From positions 124,001 through 188,000 of the forward strand of contig DASUTB010000001.1 in assembly GCA_036374835.1 (NCBI GenBank): 64,000 nt of DNA, in the 5' to 3' direction. Below, in pieces: positions 17,136-26,305 of this stretch. A program made the position numbers and the translations under genes. The notes below the pieces were generated by a model that ran no database searches, was not told the origin of the DNA, and saw nothing but the letters and a program-made list of their open reading frames with translations. The stretch comes from DASUTB01 sp036374835. GTDB taxonomy: Bacteria; Actinomycetota; Actinomycetes; Jiangellales; Jiangellaceae. Each line of letters starts with the position of its first letter. Positions within the stretch are counted from its first letter, which is position 1.

Positions 17136-19046
17136 GTGGTGACGATGGAGCATGTTGAAGCCGCCACCGGCGTCTTCGAGGTGACGTGGCTGCTCATCCT
17201 CTTCCCGATCATCGGCGCGGCTGTGCTGCTGCTCGGCGGCAGGCGGTTGGACCGGGTGGCCCCGACGCTGGGCACGCTGGCCTCGACGGCGTCGTTCGTG
17301 GTCGCGGTGGTGTTGTTCGCCACGATGCTCGGGCGCGATGACCAAGAGCGCGCGGTGTCGCTGCATCTGTGGGACTGGTTCGCGGTCGGCGGCTACGAAG
17401 TGTCGGTCGGACTGCTGCTGGACCAGCTCTCGATGGCGTTCGCGCTGCTCATCACCGGCGTCGGCTCGGTGATCCACCTCTACTCGATCGGCTACATGGC
17501 CGACGACGAGCGCAAGCGCCGCTTCTTCGGCTACCTCAATCTGTTCGTTGCGGCGATGCTGCTGCTGGTGCTGGCCGACGACTTCCTCATCCTGTTCGTC
17601 GGCTGGGAGGGCGTCGGGCTGGCGTCCTACCTGCTGATCGGGTTCTGGCAGCACAAGGACTCGGCGGCGACCGCGGCGAAGAAGGCATTCGTCGTGAACC
17701 GGGTCGGCGATGCCGGCATGGTGCTCGCGCTCATGTCGATGTTCGCCGTGTTCGGGACCACGGCATTCGCCGGTGTGTTCCCCGCTGCGGCCGAAGCGTC
17801 CGAAGGGTGGCTCGTCACCATCGGGTTGTTGCTGCTGCTCGGCGCTTGTGGAAAGTCCGCACAGTTCCCGCTGCAGTCCTGGCTGCTGGATGCGATGGAG
17901 GGCCCGACGCCCGTGTCGGCGCTGATCCACGCGGCGACGATGGTGACCGCCGGTGTCTATCTGGTCGTACGGGCCGCCGACATCTATGCCGGCGCGCCCG
18001 CCGCGCAGACCGCCGTCGTGATCGTCGGCGCGATCACCCTGCTGATGGGTGCGATCATCTCCTGCGGGAAGGACGACATCAAGAAGGCGCTGGCCGGCTC
18101 GACCATGAGCCAGATCGGCTACATGATGCTCGCCGCCGGGCTCGGGCCGGCAGGTTACGCGTTCGCCATCTTCCACCTCCTGACGCACGGGTTCTTCAAG
18201 GCGAACCTGTTCCTCGGTGCCGGCTCTGTGATGCACGGTATGAACGACGAGGTCGACATGCGTAAGTACGGCGGGTTGCGCACTGCGATGCCCGTCACGT
18301 TCTTGACGTTCACGCTCGGCTATCTCGCGATCATCGGCATCCCGCCGTTCGCCGGCTTCTACTCCAAGGACCACATCATCGAAGCGGCATTTGGCCAGAA
18401 CTTCTTCTACGGCGCCGTCGCCGTGCTCGGTGCCGGCATCACCGCGTTCTACATGACCCGCGTGATGTTGATGACGTTCTTCGGCGCCAAGCGGTGGGCC
18501 AGGTCCGCGGACGCGCACCCACACGAGTCGCCGCGGGTGATGACGATTCCGTTGTGGATCCTCGGTGCACTGTCAGTGGTCGGCGGATTTGGCCTGTTCT
18601 ACCTGGGCAGTGGCATCGTCGGCTGGCTGGAGCCGGTGACCGGGGAGGAACACCACGAACTTCCGCTACCGGTGCTGGCGATCCAGATCATCACCATCGC
18701 GGTGGTTCTTGCCGGCGCGGGCATCGCCTGGCTCGTGTTCGGCCGGCGCGACATTCCGGAGACCCAGCCGGCCGGTTCGTTCGTCACCGTCGCCGCTCGT
18801 AGGGACTTGTACGGCGACGCGGTTAACGAAGCGGTGTTCATGCGGCCCGGGCAGTACCTGACCCGGTCGTTGGTCTACGCCGAGAACAAGGGCCTCGACG
18901 CCGGCGTCGGTGGCCTGGCGGCCCTGATCGGCGGTCTATCGGCGCGGATCCGCCGGGTCCAGACCGGGTTCGTCCGTTCATATGCACTGTCGATGCTCGC
19001 CGGTGCGGCGGCCGTCGTGATCGCGATGCTCGTGGTGAGGCTCTAG
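17136..19046 (+). CDS. nuoL: NADH-quinone oxidoreductase subunit L
   Basis: Distal antiporter-like proton-pumping subunit with about 14-16 membrane helices and the long lateral helix at the C-terminus. Typical segments: GSVIHLYSIGYMADD, LVGWEGVGLASYLLIGFWQ (pumping Glu), GKSAQFPLQSWLLDAMEGPTPVSALIHAATMVTAGVYL and LTHGFFKANLFLGAGSVMHG. 636 residues if GTG 17136 is used; ATG 17145 after GGTGG gives MEHVEAATG and may be the real start. It abuts nuoK with no gap. Confidence 0.95.
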   Translation: MVTMEHVEAATGVFEVTWLLILFPIIGAAVLLLGGRRLDRVAPTLGTLASTASFVVAVVLFATMLGRDDQERAVSLHLWDWFAVGGYEVSVGLLLDQLSMAFALLITGVGSVIHLYSIGYMADDERKRRFFGYLNLFVAAMLLLVLADDFLILFVGWEGVGLASYLLIGFWQHKDSAATAAKKAFVVNRVGDAGMVLALMSMFAVFGTTAFAGVFPAAAEASEGWLVTIGLLLLLGACGKSAQFPLQSWLLDAMEGPTPVSALIHAATMVTAGVYLVVRAADIYAGAPAAQTAVVIVGAITLLMGAIISCGKDDIKKALAGSTMSQIGYMMLAAGLGPAGYAFAIFHLLTHGFFKANLFLGAGSVMHGMNDEVDMRKYGGLRTAMPVTFLTFTLGYLAIIGIPPFAGFYSKDHIIEAAFGQNFFYGAVAVLGAGITAFYMTRVMLMTFFGAKRWARSADAHPHESPRVMTIPLWILGALSVVGGFGLFYLGSGIVGWLEPVTGEEHHELPLPVLAIQIITIAVVLAGAGIAWLVFGRRDIPETQPAGSFVTVAARRDLYGDAVNEAVFMRPGQYLTRSLVYAENKGLDAGVGGLAALIGGLSARIRRVQTGFVRSYALSMLAGAAAVVIAMLVVRL

Positions 19047-20567
19047 ATGACATTCCCCTGGTTGACCACTCTCATCGTCCTGCCCGCCCTGGGCGCGGTG
19101 CTGACCGCCCTTGTGCCGTCCGGGTTGCCGCTGGTGGCCAAGAAGGTCGCACTGGGGGCCGGCGTCGTCGTCGCAGCCCTCGCCATCGTTGCCGGCGTGC
19201 AGTACGTGATGGACGGATCGCCGGTCCAGTTCACCGAGGAGTACGCCTGGATCGAGGGTTTCGGGGTGCACTGGGCGCTCGGCGCGGACGGCATTCGGAT
19301 CACGATGATCGTGCTGGCGGCGGTCGTCACCCCGATCGTATTGCTGGCGATGTGGCGAGAGGCCGACTCGGAGCATCGTGCGGCGGGACCTTTTTTCGCC
19401 ATGGTGCTCGTGCTCGAAGCGATGGTGATCGGAACGTTCGCGGCGCAGGACCTCTTGCTGTTCTACATCCTGTTCGAGGCGATGCTCATCCCGATGTACT
19501 TCTTGATCGGGATGTACGGCGGGCCGCAGCGTCGCTACGCCGCGATGAAGTTCCTGCTGTACAACCTACTCGGCGGGCTGATCATGCTCGCCGCCGTGAT
19601 CGGGATCTACGTCGAGGCGTTGCGGGCCGGTGAAGGCACATTCTTGCTGTCCGATCTCATCGCGCTGGACATCTCCGAAGGTACCCAGCGCTGGTTGTTC
19701 CTCGGCTTCATGTTCGCGTTCGCCATCAAGGCGCCGCTGTGGCCGTTTCACACGTGGCTTCCCGACGCGGCGGCCGAGGCTACGCCGTCCAACGCGGCCT
19801 ATCTGTCCGGCATCGTGGACAAGGCCGGCACGTTCGGCATGATCGCGCTGTGCCTGCCGCTGTTCCCGGACGCGTCACGCGAGTTCGCACCGTACATCGT
19901 GGCGTTGGCGGTCGTCAGCATTCTGTACGGGGCGCTGCTCGCGATCGGCCAGACGGACATCAAGCGCCTTATCGCGTACACGTCGATCTCGCACTTCGGC
20001 TTCATCGTGCTCGGCGTCTTCGCTTTGACGTCGCAGGCCGGTACCGGCGCGACGTTGTACATGGTGAACCATGGCCTTGCCACGGTGGCGCTGTTCGCGG
20101 TGGCCGGCTTCATGATCTCGCGGCGTGGCTCGCGCCTTGTCTCCGACTACGGGGGTGTGCAGAAGCCGGCGCCGATGCTGTCGAACAGCCTGCTGTTCTT
20201 CGGGCTGGCCGGGCTGGCGCTGCCGGGCCTCGCGACGTTCGTCAGCGAGTTCATGGTGCTCGTCGGGACGTTCAGCCGGTACCGGGCGGCCGCGGTCATC
20301 GCGACCGTCGGCGTCATTCTTGCCGCGCTGTACATCTTGATCTTGTATCAGCGCACGATGACGGGTCCGGTACGTGAGGCGACGGCCGCCTTCCCGGACC
20401 TGCGGCGGCGCGAGTTGCTGATCGTGGCGCCGCTGGCCGCGCTGATCCTGATCATCGGTATCGTGCCGAAGCCGCTCATCGACGTCATCGACGACGGCGT
20501 GCAACCTGTGCTCGACGAAGTGGACGAGCCGGATCCGGAGCCGATCCTGGAAGGAGTGAACCAGTGA
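19047..20567 (+). CDS. nuoM: NADH-quinone oxidoreductase subunit M
   Basis: Second antiporter-like pumping subunit of the membrane arm, 506 residues and about 14 helices. Motifs: LLLFYILFEAMLIPMYFLIGMYGG (Glu of helix 5), IKAPLWPFHTWLPDAAAEATPSNAAYLSGIVDKAGTFG and LIAYTSISHFGFIVLGVFA. ATG 19047 follows immediately on the nuoL stop. The C-terminus is acidic. Confidence 0.95.
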   Translation: MTFPWLTTLIVLPALGAVLTALVPSGLPLVAKKVALGAGVVVAALAIVAGVQYVMDGSPVQFTEEYAWIEGFGVHWALGADGIRITMIVLAAVVTPIVLLAMWREADSEHRAAGPFFAMVLVLEAMVIGTFAAQDLLLFYILFEAMLIPMYFLIGMYGGPQRRYAAMKFLLYNLLGGLIMLAAVIGIYVEALRAGEGTFLLSDLIALDISEGTQRWLFLGFMFAFAIKAPLWPFHTWLPDAAAEATPSNAAYLSGIVDKAGTFGMIALCLPLFPDASREFAPYIVALAVVSILYGALLAIGQTDIKRLIAYTSISHFGFIVLGVFALTSQAGTGATLYMVNHGLATVALFAVAGFMISRRGSRLVSDYGGVQKPAPMLSNSLLFFGLAGLALPGLATFVSEFMVLVGTFSRYRAAAVIATVGVILAALYILILYQRTMTGPVREATAAFPDLRRRELLIVAPLAALILIIGIVPKPLIDVIDDGVQPVLDEVDEPDPEPILEGVNQ

Positions 20568-22093
20568 CCGTCCCGGAGATGAACTGGCTGGAGCTGCTAC
20601 CCATCGTGGTTGTGCTGGGCGCCGGCGTGGTCGGTGTGATTTTCGAGGCGTTCTCGCCGCGGAAGTGGCGCCGTCCGATCCAGCTGGTGCTGACCTTCGG
20701 TGCGCTGATCGGTGCTCTCGTGGCCGTCGTGGCGCAGGCCGGGACGTCCGTGATCGCGGCTTCCGGTGCGCTCGCGGTCGACGGACCTGCGCTCTTTCTC
20801 CAAGGCACGATCCTGTCCGCTTCGATCGTCGGCGTCGCGTTCTTCGCCGATCGCAAGATCGAGGGCGGCGGTGGTGACGCGTTCACGCCGTCCGGCGCGG
20901 CGCTGCCCGGCAGCGGTGCCGAGCAGACCCTGACCAGGCTCGGTGTGCTGCAGACCGAGGTGTATCCGCTGACGTTGTTCGCGGTCGGCGGCATGCTGCT
21001 GTTCCCGGCGGCAAACGACCTGCTGATGCTGTTCGTGGCGCTCGAGGTGCTGTCGTTGCCGCTGTACCTGCTGTGTGCGCTGGCCCGCCGTCGGCGGCTG
21101 CTGTCGCAGGAGGCGGCGATGAAGTACTTCCTGCTCGGGGCGTACTCGTCGGCGTTCTTCCTGTTCGGCCTGGCACTGATCTACGGCTATGCCGGCTCCA
21201 TCACCTTCGCGGGCATCGACGCCGCCATGGCCGCGCGGGTCGGGCAGGACGGCCTGCTGCTCACCGGGGTGGCGCTCGTCGCGGTCGGGCTGCTGTTCAA
21301 GGTCGGTGCGGCACCGTTCCACTCGTGGACGCCGGACGCCTACCAGGGCGCCCCCACGCCGGTCACCGGCTTCATGGCGGCCGTGACGAAGGTCGCGGCG
21401 TTCGGCGCCATGCTACGCATCTTCTATGTCGCCTTCGGCGGCGTGCGTACCGACTGGCAGCCGATGTTCTGGCTCGTGGCGATCATCACGATGCTGTTCG
21501 GCGCGATCGTGGCGGTGACCCAGACCGACATCAAGCGAATGCTGGCGTACTCCTCGATCGCGCACGCCGGCTTCATCCTCGTCGGCGTCGTGGTCGCGAA
21601 CGAGATCGGCACCGCCAGTGTGCTGGTCTACCTGGCCACATACGCGTTCGCCACGGTGGGTGCGTTCGCGATCATAATGCTGGTGCGCGACGCCGGCGGC
21701 GAGGCGACCCACCTGGCCAAGTGGGCCGGGTTGGGCAAGCAGTCGCCGATCGTGGCCGGTGTATTCGCGCTGTTCCTTCTCGCGCTGGCCGGCATTCCGC
21801 TGACGAGCGGGTTCATCGGCAAGTTCGTGGTATTCGCGGCCGCCATCGAGGGCGATGCGGTGCCGCTGGTGATCGTAGGGTTGATCGCCAGTGCGATCGC
21901 AGTGTTCTTCTATGTCCGGGTGATCGTGCTGATGTTCTTCTCCGACCCGGTACCGGACGGGCCGTCCGTCGCGGTGCCGAGCCTGTGGACCGTCGGCGGT
22001 ATCACCGCTGCGGCCGCGCTGACCCTCATCCTGGGCATCGTGCCCGGCCCGCTGCTGGAACTGGCCGACCAAGCCGCCGTCTTCATCCGCTGA
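20564..22093 (+). CDS. nuoN: NADH-quinone oxidoreductase subunit N
   Basis: Third antiporter-like subunit, proximal in the membrane arm, and last gene of the operon. 509 residues with about 14 helices; LLMLFVALEVLSLPLYLLCALARR, KVGAAPFHSWTPDAYQGAPTPVTGFMAAVTKVAAFGA and MLAYSSIAHAGFILVGVV are diagnostic. GTG 20564 overlaps the nuoM stop. The TGA stop (22091-22093) lies inside the first bases of repeat copy C, so the repeat sets the end of the reading frame or was inserted exactly at it. Confidence 0.95.
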   Translation: MTVPEMNWLELLPIVVVLGAGVVGVIFEAFSPRKWRRPIQLVLTFGALIGALVAVVAQAGTSVIAASGALAVDGPALFLQGTILSASIVGVAFFADRKIEGGGGDAFTPSGAALPGSGAEQTLTRLGVLQTEVYPLTLFAVGGMLLFPAANDLLMLFVALEVLSLPLYLLCALARRRRLLSQEAAMKYFLLGAYSSAFFLFGLALIYGYAGSITFAGIDAAMAARVGQDGLLLTGVALVAVGLLFKVGAAPFHSWTPDAYQGAPTPVTGFMAAVTKVAAFGAMLRIFYVAFGGVRTDWQPMFWLVAIITMLFGAIVAVTQTDIKRMLAYSSIAHAGFILVGVVVANEIGTASVLVYLATYAFATVGAFAIIMLVRDAGGEATHLAKWAGLGKQSPIVAGVFALFLLALAGIPLTSGFIGKFVVFAAAIEGDAVPLVIVGLIASAIAVFFYVRVIVLMFFSDPVPDGPSVAVPSLWTVGGITAAAALTLILGIVPGPLLELADQAAVFIR

Positions 22094-22156
22094 ATGACCA
22101 CATAAAGCCCGGAAATCCCGGCCCTACGTGGCCCTCAGGGTGAGCAAGGCGGGTAC
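22092..22156 (+). repeat. Family 1 interspersed repeat, copy C
   Basis: 65 bp beginning GAATGACCACATAAAGCCCG, overlapping the nuoN stop codon. It aligns without gaps with copy D (23353-23417, opposite strand), differing at 11 of 65 positions. CCACATAAAGCC and GGCCCTACGTGG can pair into a stem. Copies C and D flank the polyprenyl synthase gene as inverted repeats. Confidence 0.85.
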
Positions 22157-22207
22157 GGCGTTAGCAAAGCCTTGAGGACGCCGGACGCGGTTCTGGGCGG
22201 GGGTTGA

Positions 22208-22284
22208 ACGTCACCAAGGCCGGGGGTTGCGGGGGCGGAGCGACGTCACCACGGCCGGGGGCATGCGGGGGCGGAGCCCCCGCA
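22208..22284. repeat. GC-rich tandem repeat ending in a hairpin
   Basis: Two adjacent 35-bp units (22208-22242 and 22243-22277), both beginning ACGTCACCA and ending GCGGGGGCGGAGC with a few differences. The second runs into GCCCCCGC, making a perfect 8-bp stem GCGGGGGC-gga-GCCCCCGC. A related hairpin is at 36223-36243. It sits in the leader of the polyprenyl synthase gene. Confidence 0.7.
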
Positions 22285-22330
22285 GGAAGGTATCCTCGGC
22301 GGCAGTGAACCGTGCTAGGAGGCAGCCGAC

Positions 22331-23326
22331 GTGAATTCGCCGAGCCTGGGTCTACCAACGGTGGACGCGGCGCTCGAGGCTGCGGTCCTCGCTGGGCTCG
22401 AAGAGGTGGAGGCGCGGCTTGCCGAGGCGGTGAAGTCGGACGACGAACTGGTCGGCCCAGCACTGCGTCATCTGGTGGCCGCCGGGGGCAAACGGTTCCG
22501 GCCGATGCTCGCGCTCGTCGCCGGCCAGTTCGGCGACCCGGACGCGCCGGGCGTCGTACGCTCGGCGGTCGTCGTCGAACTGACGCACGTCGCCACGCTG
22601 TATCACGACGATGTGATGGACGAGGCCCTCGTCCGTCGCGGTGCACCCAGCGCGAATGCTCGGTGGGGAAACAATGTCGCGATCCTGACCGGCGACTTCC
22701 TGTTCGCCAGGGCGTCGCAGATCGCCGCCGACCTCGGCACCGAGTCGGTCCGGATCCAGGCACGGACGTTCGAACGTCTCGTCCAAGGCCAGTTGCGCGA
22801 GACGATCGGCCCACGCGACGACGAGGACCCCGTGGCGCATTATCTCGGTGTTCTCTCGGACAAGACTGCGTCACTGATCGCCACCTCGGCCCGGCTCGGA
22901 GCACTGCACGCCGGCGTGCCGGACGAGATCGTCGACACGCTTGCCCGGTACGGCGAGCGGATCGGCATGGCGTTCCAACTCGCCGACGACCTTCTCGACA
23001 TCGCGAGCGAGTCGATCGTTTCGGGCAAGACGCCGGGGACTGACTTGCGTGAGGGTGTCGTAACCTTGCCGATGCTCTACGCGCGTGCGTCCCATGATCC
23101 GGCTGACGCGCGACTGCGCGAACTGCTGTCCGGCCCGATCACGGATGCGGACGATCATGCCGAGGCGCTGGAGCTGCTGCGAGCGCATCCGGCCATGCGG
23201 GACGCCCGTGAGCAGGTCCAGAACTGGGCCGACGACGCCAGGGCCGTGCTCGAGCCGCTGCCCGACATCCCGGCGCGGCGCGCCCTGGAGGCGATGTGCG
23301 ATCAGGCCGTCACCAGAACGACCTGA
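22331..23326 (+). CDS. Long-chain (E)-polyprenyl diphosphate synthase
   Basis: Condenses isopentenyl diphosphate units into the side chain of menaquinone. The 331-residue protein has the first aspartate-rich motif in TLYHDDVMDEALVRRG, preceded by GGKRFRPMLALVAG, and the second in AFQLADDLLDIASESIVSGKTPGTDLREG. No bulky residue stands right before the first motif to cap the chain early, in keeping with a long product, but the exact length cannot be read. GTG 22331 follows AGGAGG by eight bases. Position after menG, menJ and nuo matches the mycobacterial grcC-type genes. The gene is enclosed by inverted repeat copies C and D. Confidence 0.88.
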   Translation: MNSPSLGLPTVDAALEAAVLAGLEEVEARLAEAVKSDDELVGPALRHLVAAGGKRFRPMLALVAGQFGDPDAPGVVRSAVVVELTHVATLYHDDVMDEALVRRGAPSANARWGNNVAILTGDFLFARASQIAADLGTESVRIQARTFERLVQGQLRETIGPRDDEDPVAHYLGVLSDKTASLIATSARLGALHAGVPDEIVDTLARYGERIGMAFQLADDLLDIASESIVSGKTPGTDLREGVVTLPMLYARASHDPADARLRELLSGPITDADDHAEALELLRAHPAMRDAREQVQNWADDARAVLEPLPDIPARRALEAMCDQAVTRTT

Positions 23327-23352
23327 CAGCACTGATCGACGATGCTCCTGTT

Positions 23353-23417
23353 GTACTGCCTTTGCTGGGCCTGAAGGCCACGTAAGGCTGGGATTTCCGG
23401 GCTTTACGTGGTCATTC
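23353..23417 (-). repeat. Family 1 interspersed repeat, copy D
   Basis: Minus-strand reading begins GAATGACCACGTAAAGCCCG and its TGA is the actual stop codon of the GAF-domain regulator gene. It matches copy C at 54 of 65 positions. CCACGTAAAGCC and GGCTTACGTGG-type arms form a stem between two convergent genes, so it may serve as a shared terminator. Confidence 0.85.
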
Positions 23418-24902
23418 GTCGGTGAGGATGTGGTTGGCGCGCGCGGCGACCATCGCCCGGCGGGGGTCGTCCTCATCGAGCGCCTCGTGCACGGCGTCGA
23501 GAAGTTCGAGGTCCATCCGGCCGAGGTCGGTCTCGGCCAGCAACCACAGTTCGGCACCGCCGCCGTGGTCCAAAGCGGCCCGGCGAATGGCGGAGTGCAG
23601 TTCGTCGCGCTCGGCACGGATCGTCGGCGACTCGGAGCGCGGCAGCAGGGAGCCGCGGTAGGCGGCCAGGGCCCGGTGGGCGTCCCCGGCGCGCAGGGCG
23701 GCGCGAACGGTGAGCAGGTCCGCACTCACATTGGCGAATAGCCGGTACGGGCGCGTCGCCAAGATGGTACCCAGTTGAGTACGTAGCCGGTGGATCTCGG
23801 CGCGTGTCGTCGTTTGCGACCCCATGTCGCCGTACAGGTGGAATGTCAGCTGCTCGGACGTGAGTCCGTCGGGGTGCAGCGCGAGAAGCGCCAGAATCTC
23901 CGCATGCCGATCGGTGAGTTGGTGGTGCTGGCCGTCGATCACCATGGACGGTGGTATGTCACCCAGCAATTTCAGCGACAAGGACACCGGCTCGCTCCCG
24001 CCACGAGGCTGCCGGGCGATGCGCAGCAGATAGCCTTCGGCCAGCGGTTCGATGATGCCTTCCCGACCGTCGCCGAGCAGGACTCGGCCTGTAGTGATCG
24101 GAATCCGGCCCGGCAGCGGATCGGTGCCCTCGCCGGCGAGCACCCGTCCGGTCGGGCTCAGAAGTGCACCGCCGGCCCCGCGCAGGCTGCTCAAGTGGCG
24201 GTAGTTGGCGGCGCGGAACGCTGCGTCGCGCTGGATCATCGCGACCCGCATCTGCTGTTCGATGAGCTGTGCGGTTGTCGAGACGAGCATCGCCGAGGAC
24301 GGATGAGCGTGGCTCGCCGAACCAGTGACGTCGATCACGCCGATGAGCTCGCCAGTGTCCGGATCATGCACCGGACTGGCCGAACACGTCCAACTATGGA
24401 ATACCCGTACGAGATGCTCGGCAGAGTGAATCTGTGCCGGTGCATCGATGGCCAGCGCCGTGCCCATCGCGTTCGTGCCGGCGGCCTCTTCGGTGAGGAC
24501 CGCCCCTTCGATCAGCCCGAGCGTCTCGGCCGAACGCCGCACATCTGCGGCACCGTCACGCCACAAGACGACACCCTTGGCGTCGGTGATCAGAACCATG
24601 TGCTGCGCCGACTCGGCGATCTGAACGAGTGTGTGCTGGACGGTCGGTAGCGCGGCCGTGAGGGCGTGTGCCTTGCGCATCTCGACGATGTCGTCCTTGG
24701 GGTAGATGACCGGCGCGGCGGTCGCATCGGGGCTGACGTTCGCCGCTACGCACCGCTTCCACGACTCTGAGACGAGGTTGCGCACGTAGCCTGATGACCG
24801 TTTGCCGCGAAACCAGGCGTCATGTACCCGCCGCAGGCTGCGTACGTGCGCTGCTGGATTGGACAGCATGTCGAACAGCAACTGCTCGTCCGGCGTCGAC
24901 AT
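23412..24902 (-). CDS. GAF-domain transcriptional regulator without AAA+ domain
   Basis: 496-residue cytoplasmic regulator. Residues about 20-80 (VRSLRRVHDAWF...ESWKRC) and a GAF domain at about 80-220 (MVLITDAKGVVLWRDG, EEAAGTNAMGTALA, HSWTCSASPVHDPDTGELIGVIDVTG) match the sensory half of AcoR/MimR-type activators. The sigma-54 AAA+ domain is absent. The C-terminal half has a winged-helix-like segment near 315-385 (LTDRHAEILALLALHPDGLTSEQLTFHLYG, ELH-type helices) that probably binds DNA. ATG 24902 follows GGAGGGAGCG; an upstream ATG at 24923 is less likely. Such GAF regulators often activate alcohol or aldehyde dehydrogenase genes; none is adjacent, so the target is unknown. The stop codon is inside repeat copy D. 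Confidence 0.7.
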   Translation of the reverse strand: MSTPDEQLLFDMLSNPAAHVRSLRRVHDAWFRGKRSSGYVRNLVSESWKRCVAANVSPDATAAPVIYPKDDIVEMRKAHALTAALPTVQHTLVQIAESAQHMVLITDAKGVVLWRDGAADVRRSAETLGLIEGAVLTEEAAGTNAMGTALAIDAPAQIHSAEHLVRVFHSWTCSASPVHDPDTGELIGVIDVTGSASHAHPSSAMLVSTTAQLIEQQMRVAMIQRDAAFRAANYRHLSSLRGAGGALLSPTGRVLAGEGTDPLPGRIPITTGRVLLGDGREGIIEPLAEGYLLRIARQPRGGSEPVSLSLKLLGDIPPSMVIDGQHHQLTDRHAEILALLALHPDGLTSEQLTFHLYGDMGSQTTTRAEIHRLRTQLGTILATRPYRLFANVSADLLTVRAALRAGDAHRALAAYRGSLLPRSESPTIRAERDELHSAIRRAALDHGGGAELWLLAETDLGRMDLELLDAVHEALDEDDPRRAMVAARANHILTDE

Positions 24903-25017
24903 CGCTCCCTCCAGGTGACTCATTCATTGAAGCGTAAAAGAAAGGGTCACAGAAAGTGCGCCAACGTGGTAGGTAGCGCAACGTTTTTGCAACGTAATGT
25001 CTCCTACACTCGCGGCT

Positions 25018-25048
25018 CTGGTGCGGCTTACGGGGGAGGCCGCACCAG
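25018..25048. terminator. Hairpin after the leftward operon
   Basis: Perfect 10-bp arms CTGGTGCGGC (25018-25027) and GCCGCACCAG (25039-25048) around an 11-nt loop, about 90 bp beyond the stop codon of the last gene of the leftward operon and upstream of the GAF regulator start. There is no T-tract. Nearby GCAACGT is repeated twice (about 24977-24993), a possible regulator site for the GAF gene. Confidence 0.45.
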
Positions 25049-25138
25049 TTCCTGGGGGGTCGCCGGCAAGCCACCGCCGGCGCGGTTCGCAGAGTCCGGA
25101 TGGGTGGGTACGGGCTCTGCGAACCGGACTCCACCCCG

Positions 25139-26296
25139 TCACCTGATCCGGTTCGGGCTCTGCTCGAATGCGCGGCGAACCGCTGCCGGCAACCGGTCGG
25201 CGAGGTGCTGCGGATACTCGAGCCGGTGCCGACCGGAGCGCAGCGCGATGGCCGGTGGGCGCCGCTCGAAGCATTCGTCGCACCGACCGGCGGAGCCGGT
25301 GGCGATGAACCGGCCACACTCGACGCAGCGGTCGCGGAGCCGGTGCGCCCGGCGCTCGGGATTACGCCGGTACGCGACGAGGCTGTCCGGGATGTTCGGC
25401 CAGTGCGGCAGTGCGATCTCGGCCAAGACGGTCCAGTTGAGGGTGAGCTCCCGATGGAACCGGGTCGAGCCAGCCGCCAACCGGCCCGCATAAAGCAGGA
25501 CGTCACCCCGGTAGGTGCGCAGTACGTCATAGCTCGAAGCATCGTCGTCGTACGGCGGCCAGCAGAGGAACAGTGTCCGGTCCGGATGCCGGCGCACGGC
25601 ACTGATGGCCGAATCGCGCTCGATCGTCGTCCACGGTCGGTGCGGGTCGCGATGGTACCGGTTGCGCACTCCGCCCTCGCGACCGGGTGGATTCGGGTCG
25701 GACGCCACCACGTCCGCGCCGAGTTCTCGCAGCAGTGCGGACCAGTACCCCATGCCGGCGCCGGTCTCGACGACGAGTCCGGTGCGGGCCACGAGATCGA
25801 GCGCCGCGTCGGTGGGGATCGCCCATGAGAACAGCGACGCAAGCTCTCGTCGCCGCCCGCTCAGATCGAGCAACGCCGTTGCGCCCGGCGACGGCGTTCC
25901 GGAGGTCAAGATTCGGAACAGGTCGAGACACGGATTCTCACCGGCTCGGAGCCGACGCCGGCGGCGAGCCGCCGACAGGCCGGCGACGTAGCCACGGGCA
26001 CGCTCACGGGCGTCCTTCCACTCGGACTCGGATGCGGTATCTCGCACCCACGGGTAGTGCGCGACCACGCCGGCGTACCGGTCGAGCTCGATCAGCCGGT
26101 TCAGCGGCATCGGCGGAAGCCAGCGTGAGCGGCCGCCGGATGTTCGGCCGCGCGGCACGTGCCGCCAGCTGTCCGGGCCGGTGGGTATCACCGGACGACC
26201 GCATGTCGAGCAGATCGGGCGCGCGTCGACGACCACCAATCGGCCCCGGCGGATCAGCGGGGCGATGCCGTCCGGATGGTCAGCCAGCCGTGGCAC
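25139..26296 (-). CDS. Methyltransferase-like protein with two zinc ribbons
   Basis: 385 residues. The centre (about 170-290) has a Rossmann-type SAM-binding pattern: LVVETGAGMGYWSALLRELGADVVASDPNPP, then FLCWPPYDDDASSYDVLRTYRGDVLLYAG, where WPPYDDD occupies the place of the NPPY-like catalytic motif of N-methyltransferases. CSTCGRPV near residue 30 and CVECGRFIATGSAGRCDEC near 335 each look like a zinc-binding ribbon. GTG 26296 lies 10 bases after the livF stop, so it is the last gene of the leftward operon. No known substrate; the zinc ribbons hint at protein or nucleic-acid contact, but a small-molecule methyltransferase linked to the imported compound is also possible. Confidence 0.55.
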   Translation of the reverse strand: MPRLADHPDGIAPLIRRGRLVVVDARPICSTCGRPVIPTGPDSWRHVPRGRTSGGRSRWLPPMPLNRLIELDRYAGVVAHYPWVRDTASESEWKDARERARGYVAGLSAARRRRRLRAGENPCLDLFRILTSGTPSPGATALLDLSGRRRELASLFSWAIPTDAALDLVARTGLVVETGAGMGYWSALLRELGADVVASDPNPPGREGGVRNRYHRDPHRPWTTIERDSAISAVRRHPDRTLFLCWPPYDDDASSYDVLRTYRGDVLLYAGRLAAGSTRFHRELTLNWTVLAEIALPHWPNIPDSLVAYRRNPERRAHRLRDRCVECGRFIATGSAGRCDECFERRPPAIALRSGRHRLEYPQHLADRLPAAVRRAFEQSPNRIR

Positions 26297-26305
26297 GACG
26301 GCATC

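Noticed and set aside
16614..18524. 636-codon minus-strand frame opposite nuoJ-nuoL
   Set aside because: Low-complexity His/Gln/Arg composition, the signature of a shadow frame in GC-rich DNA.
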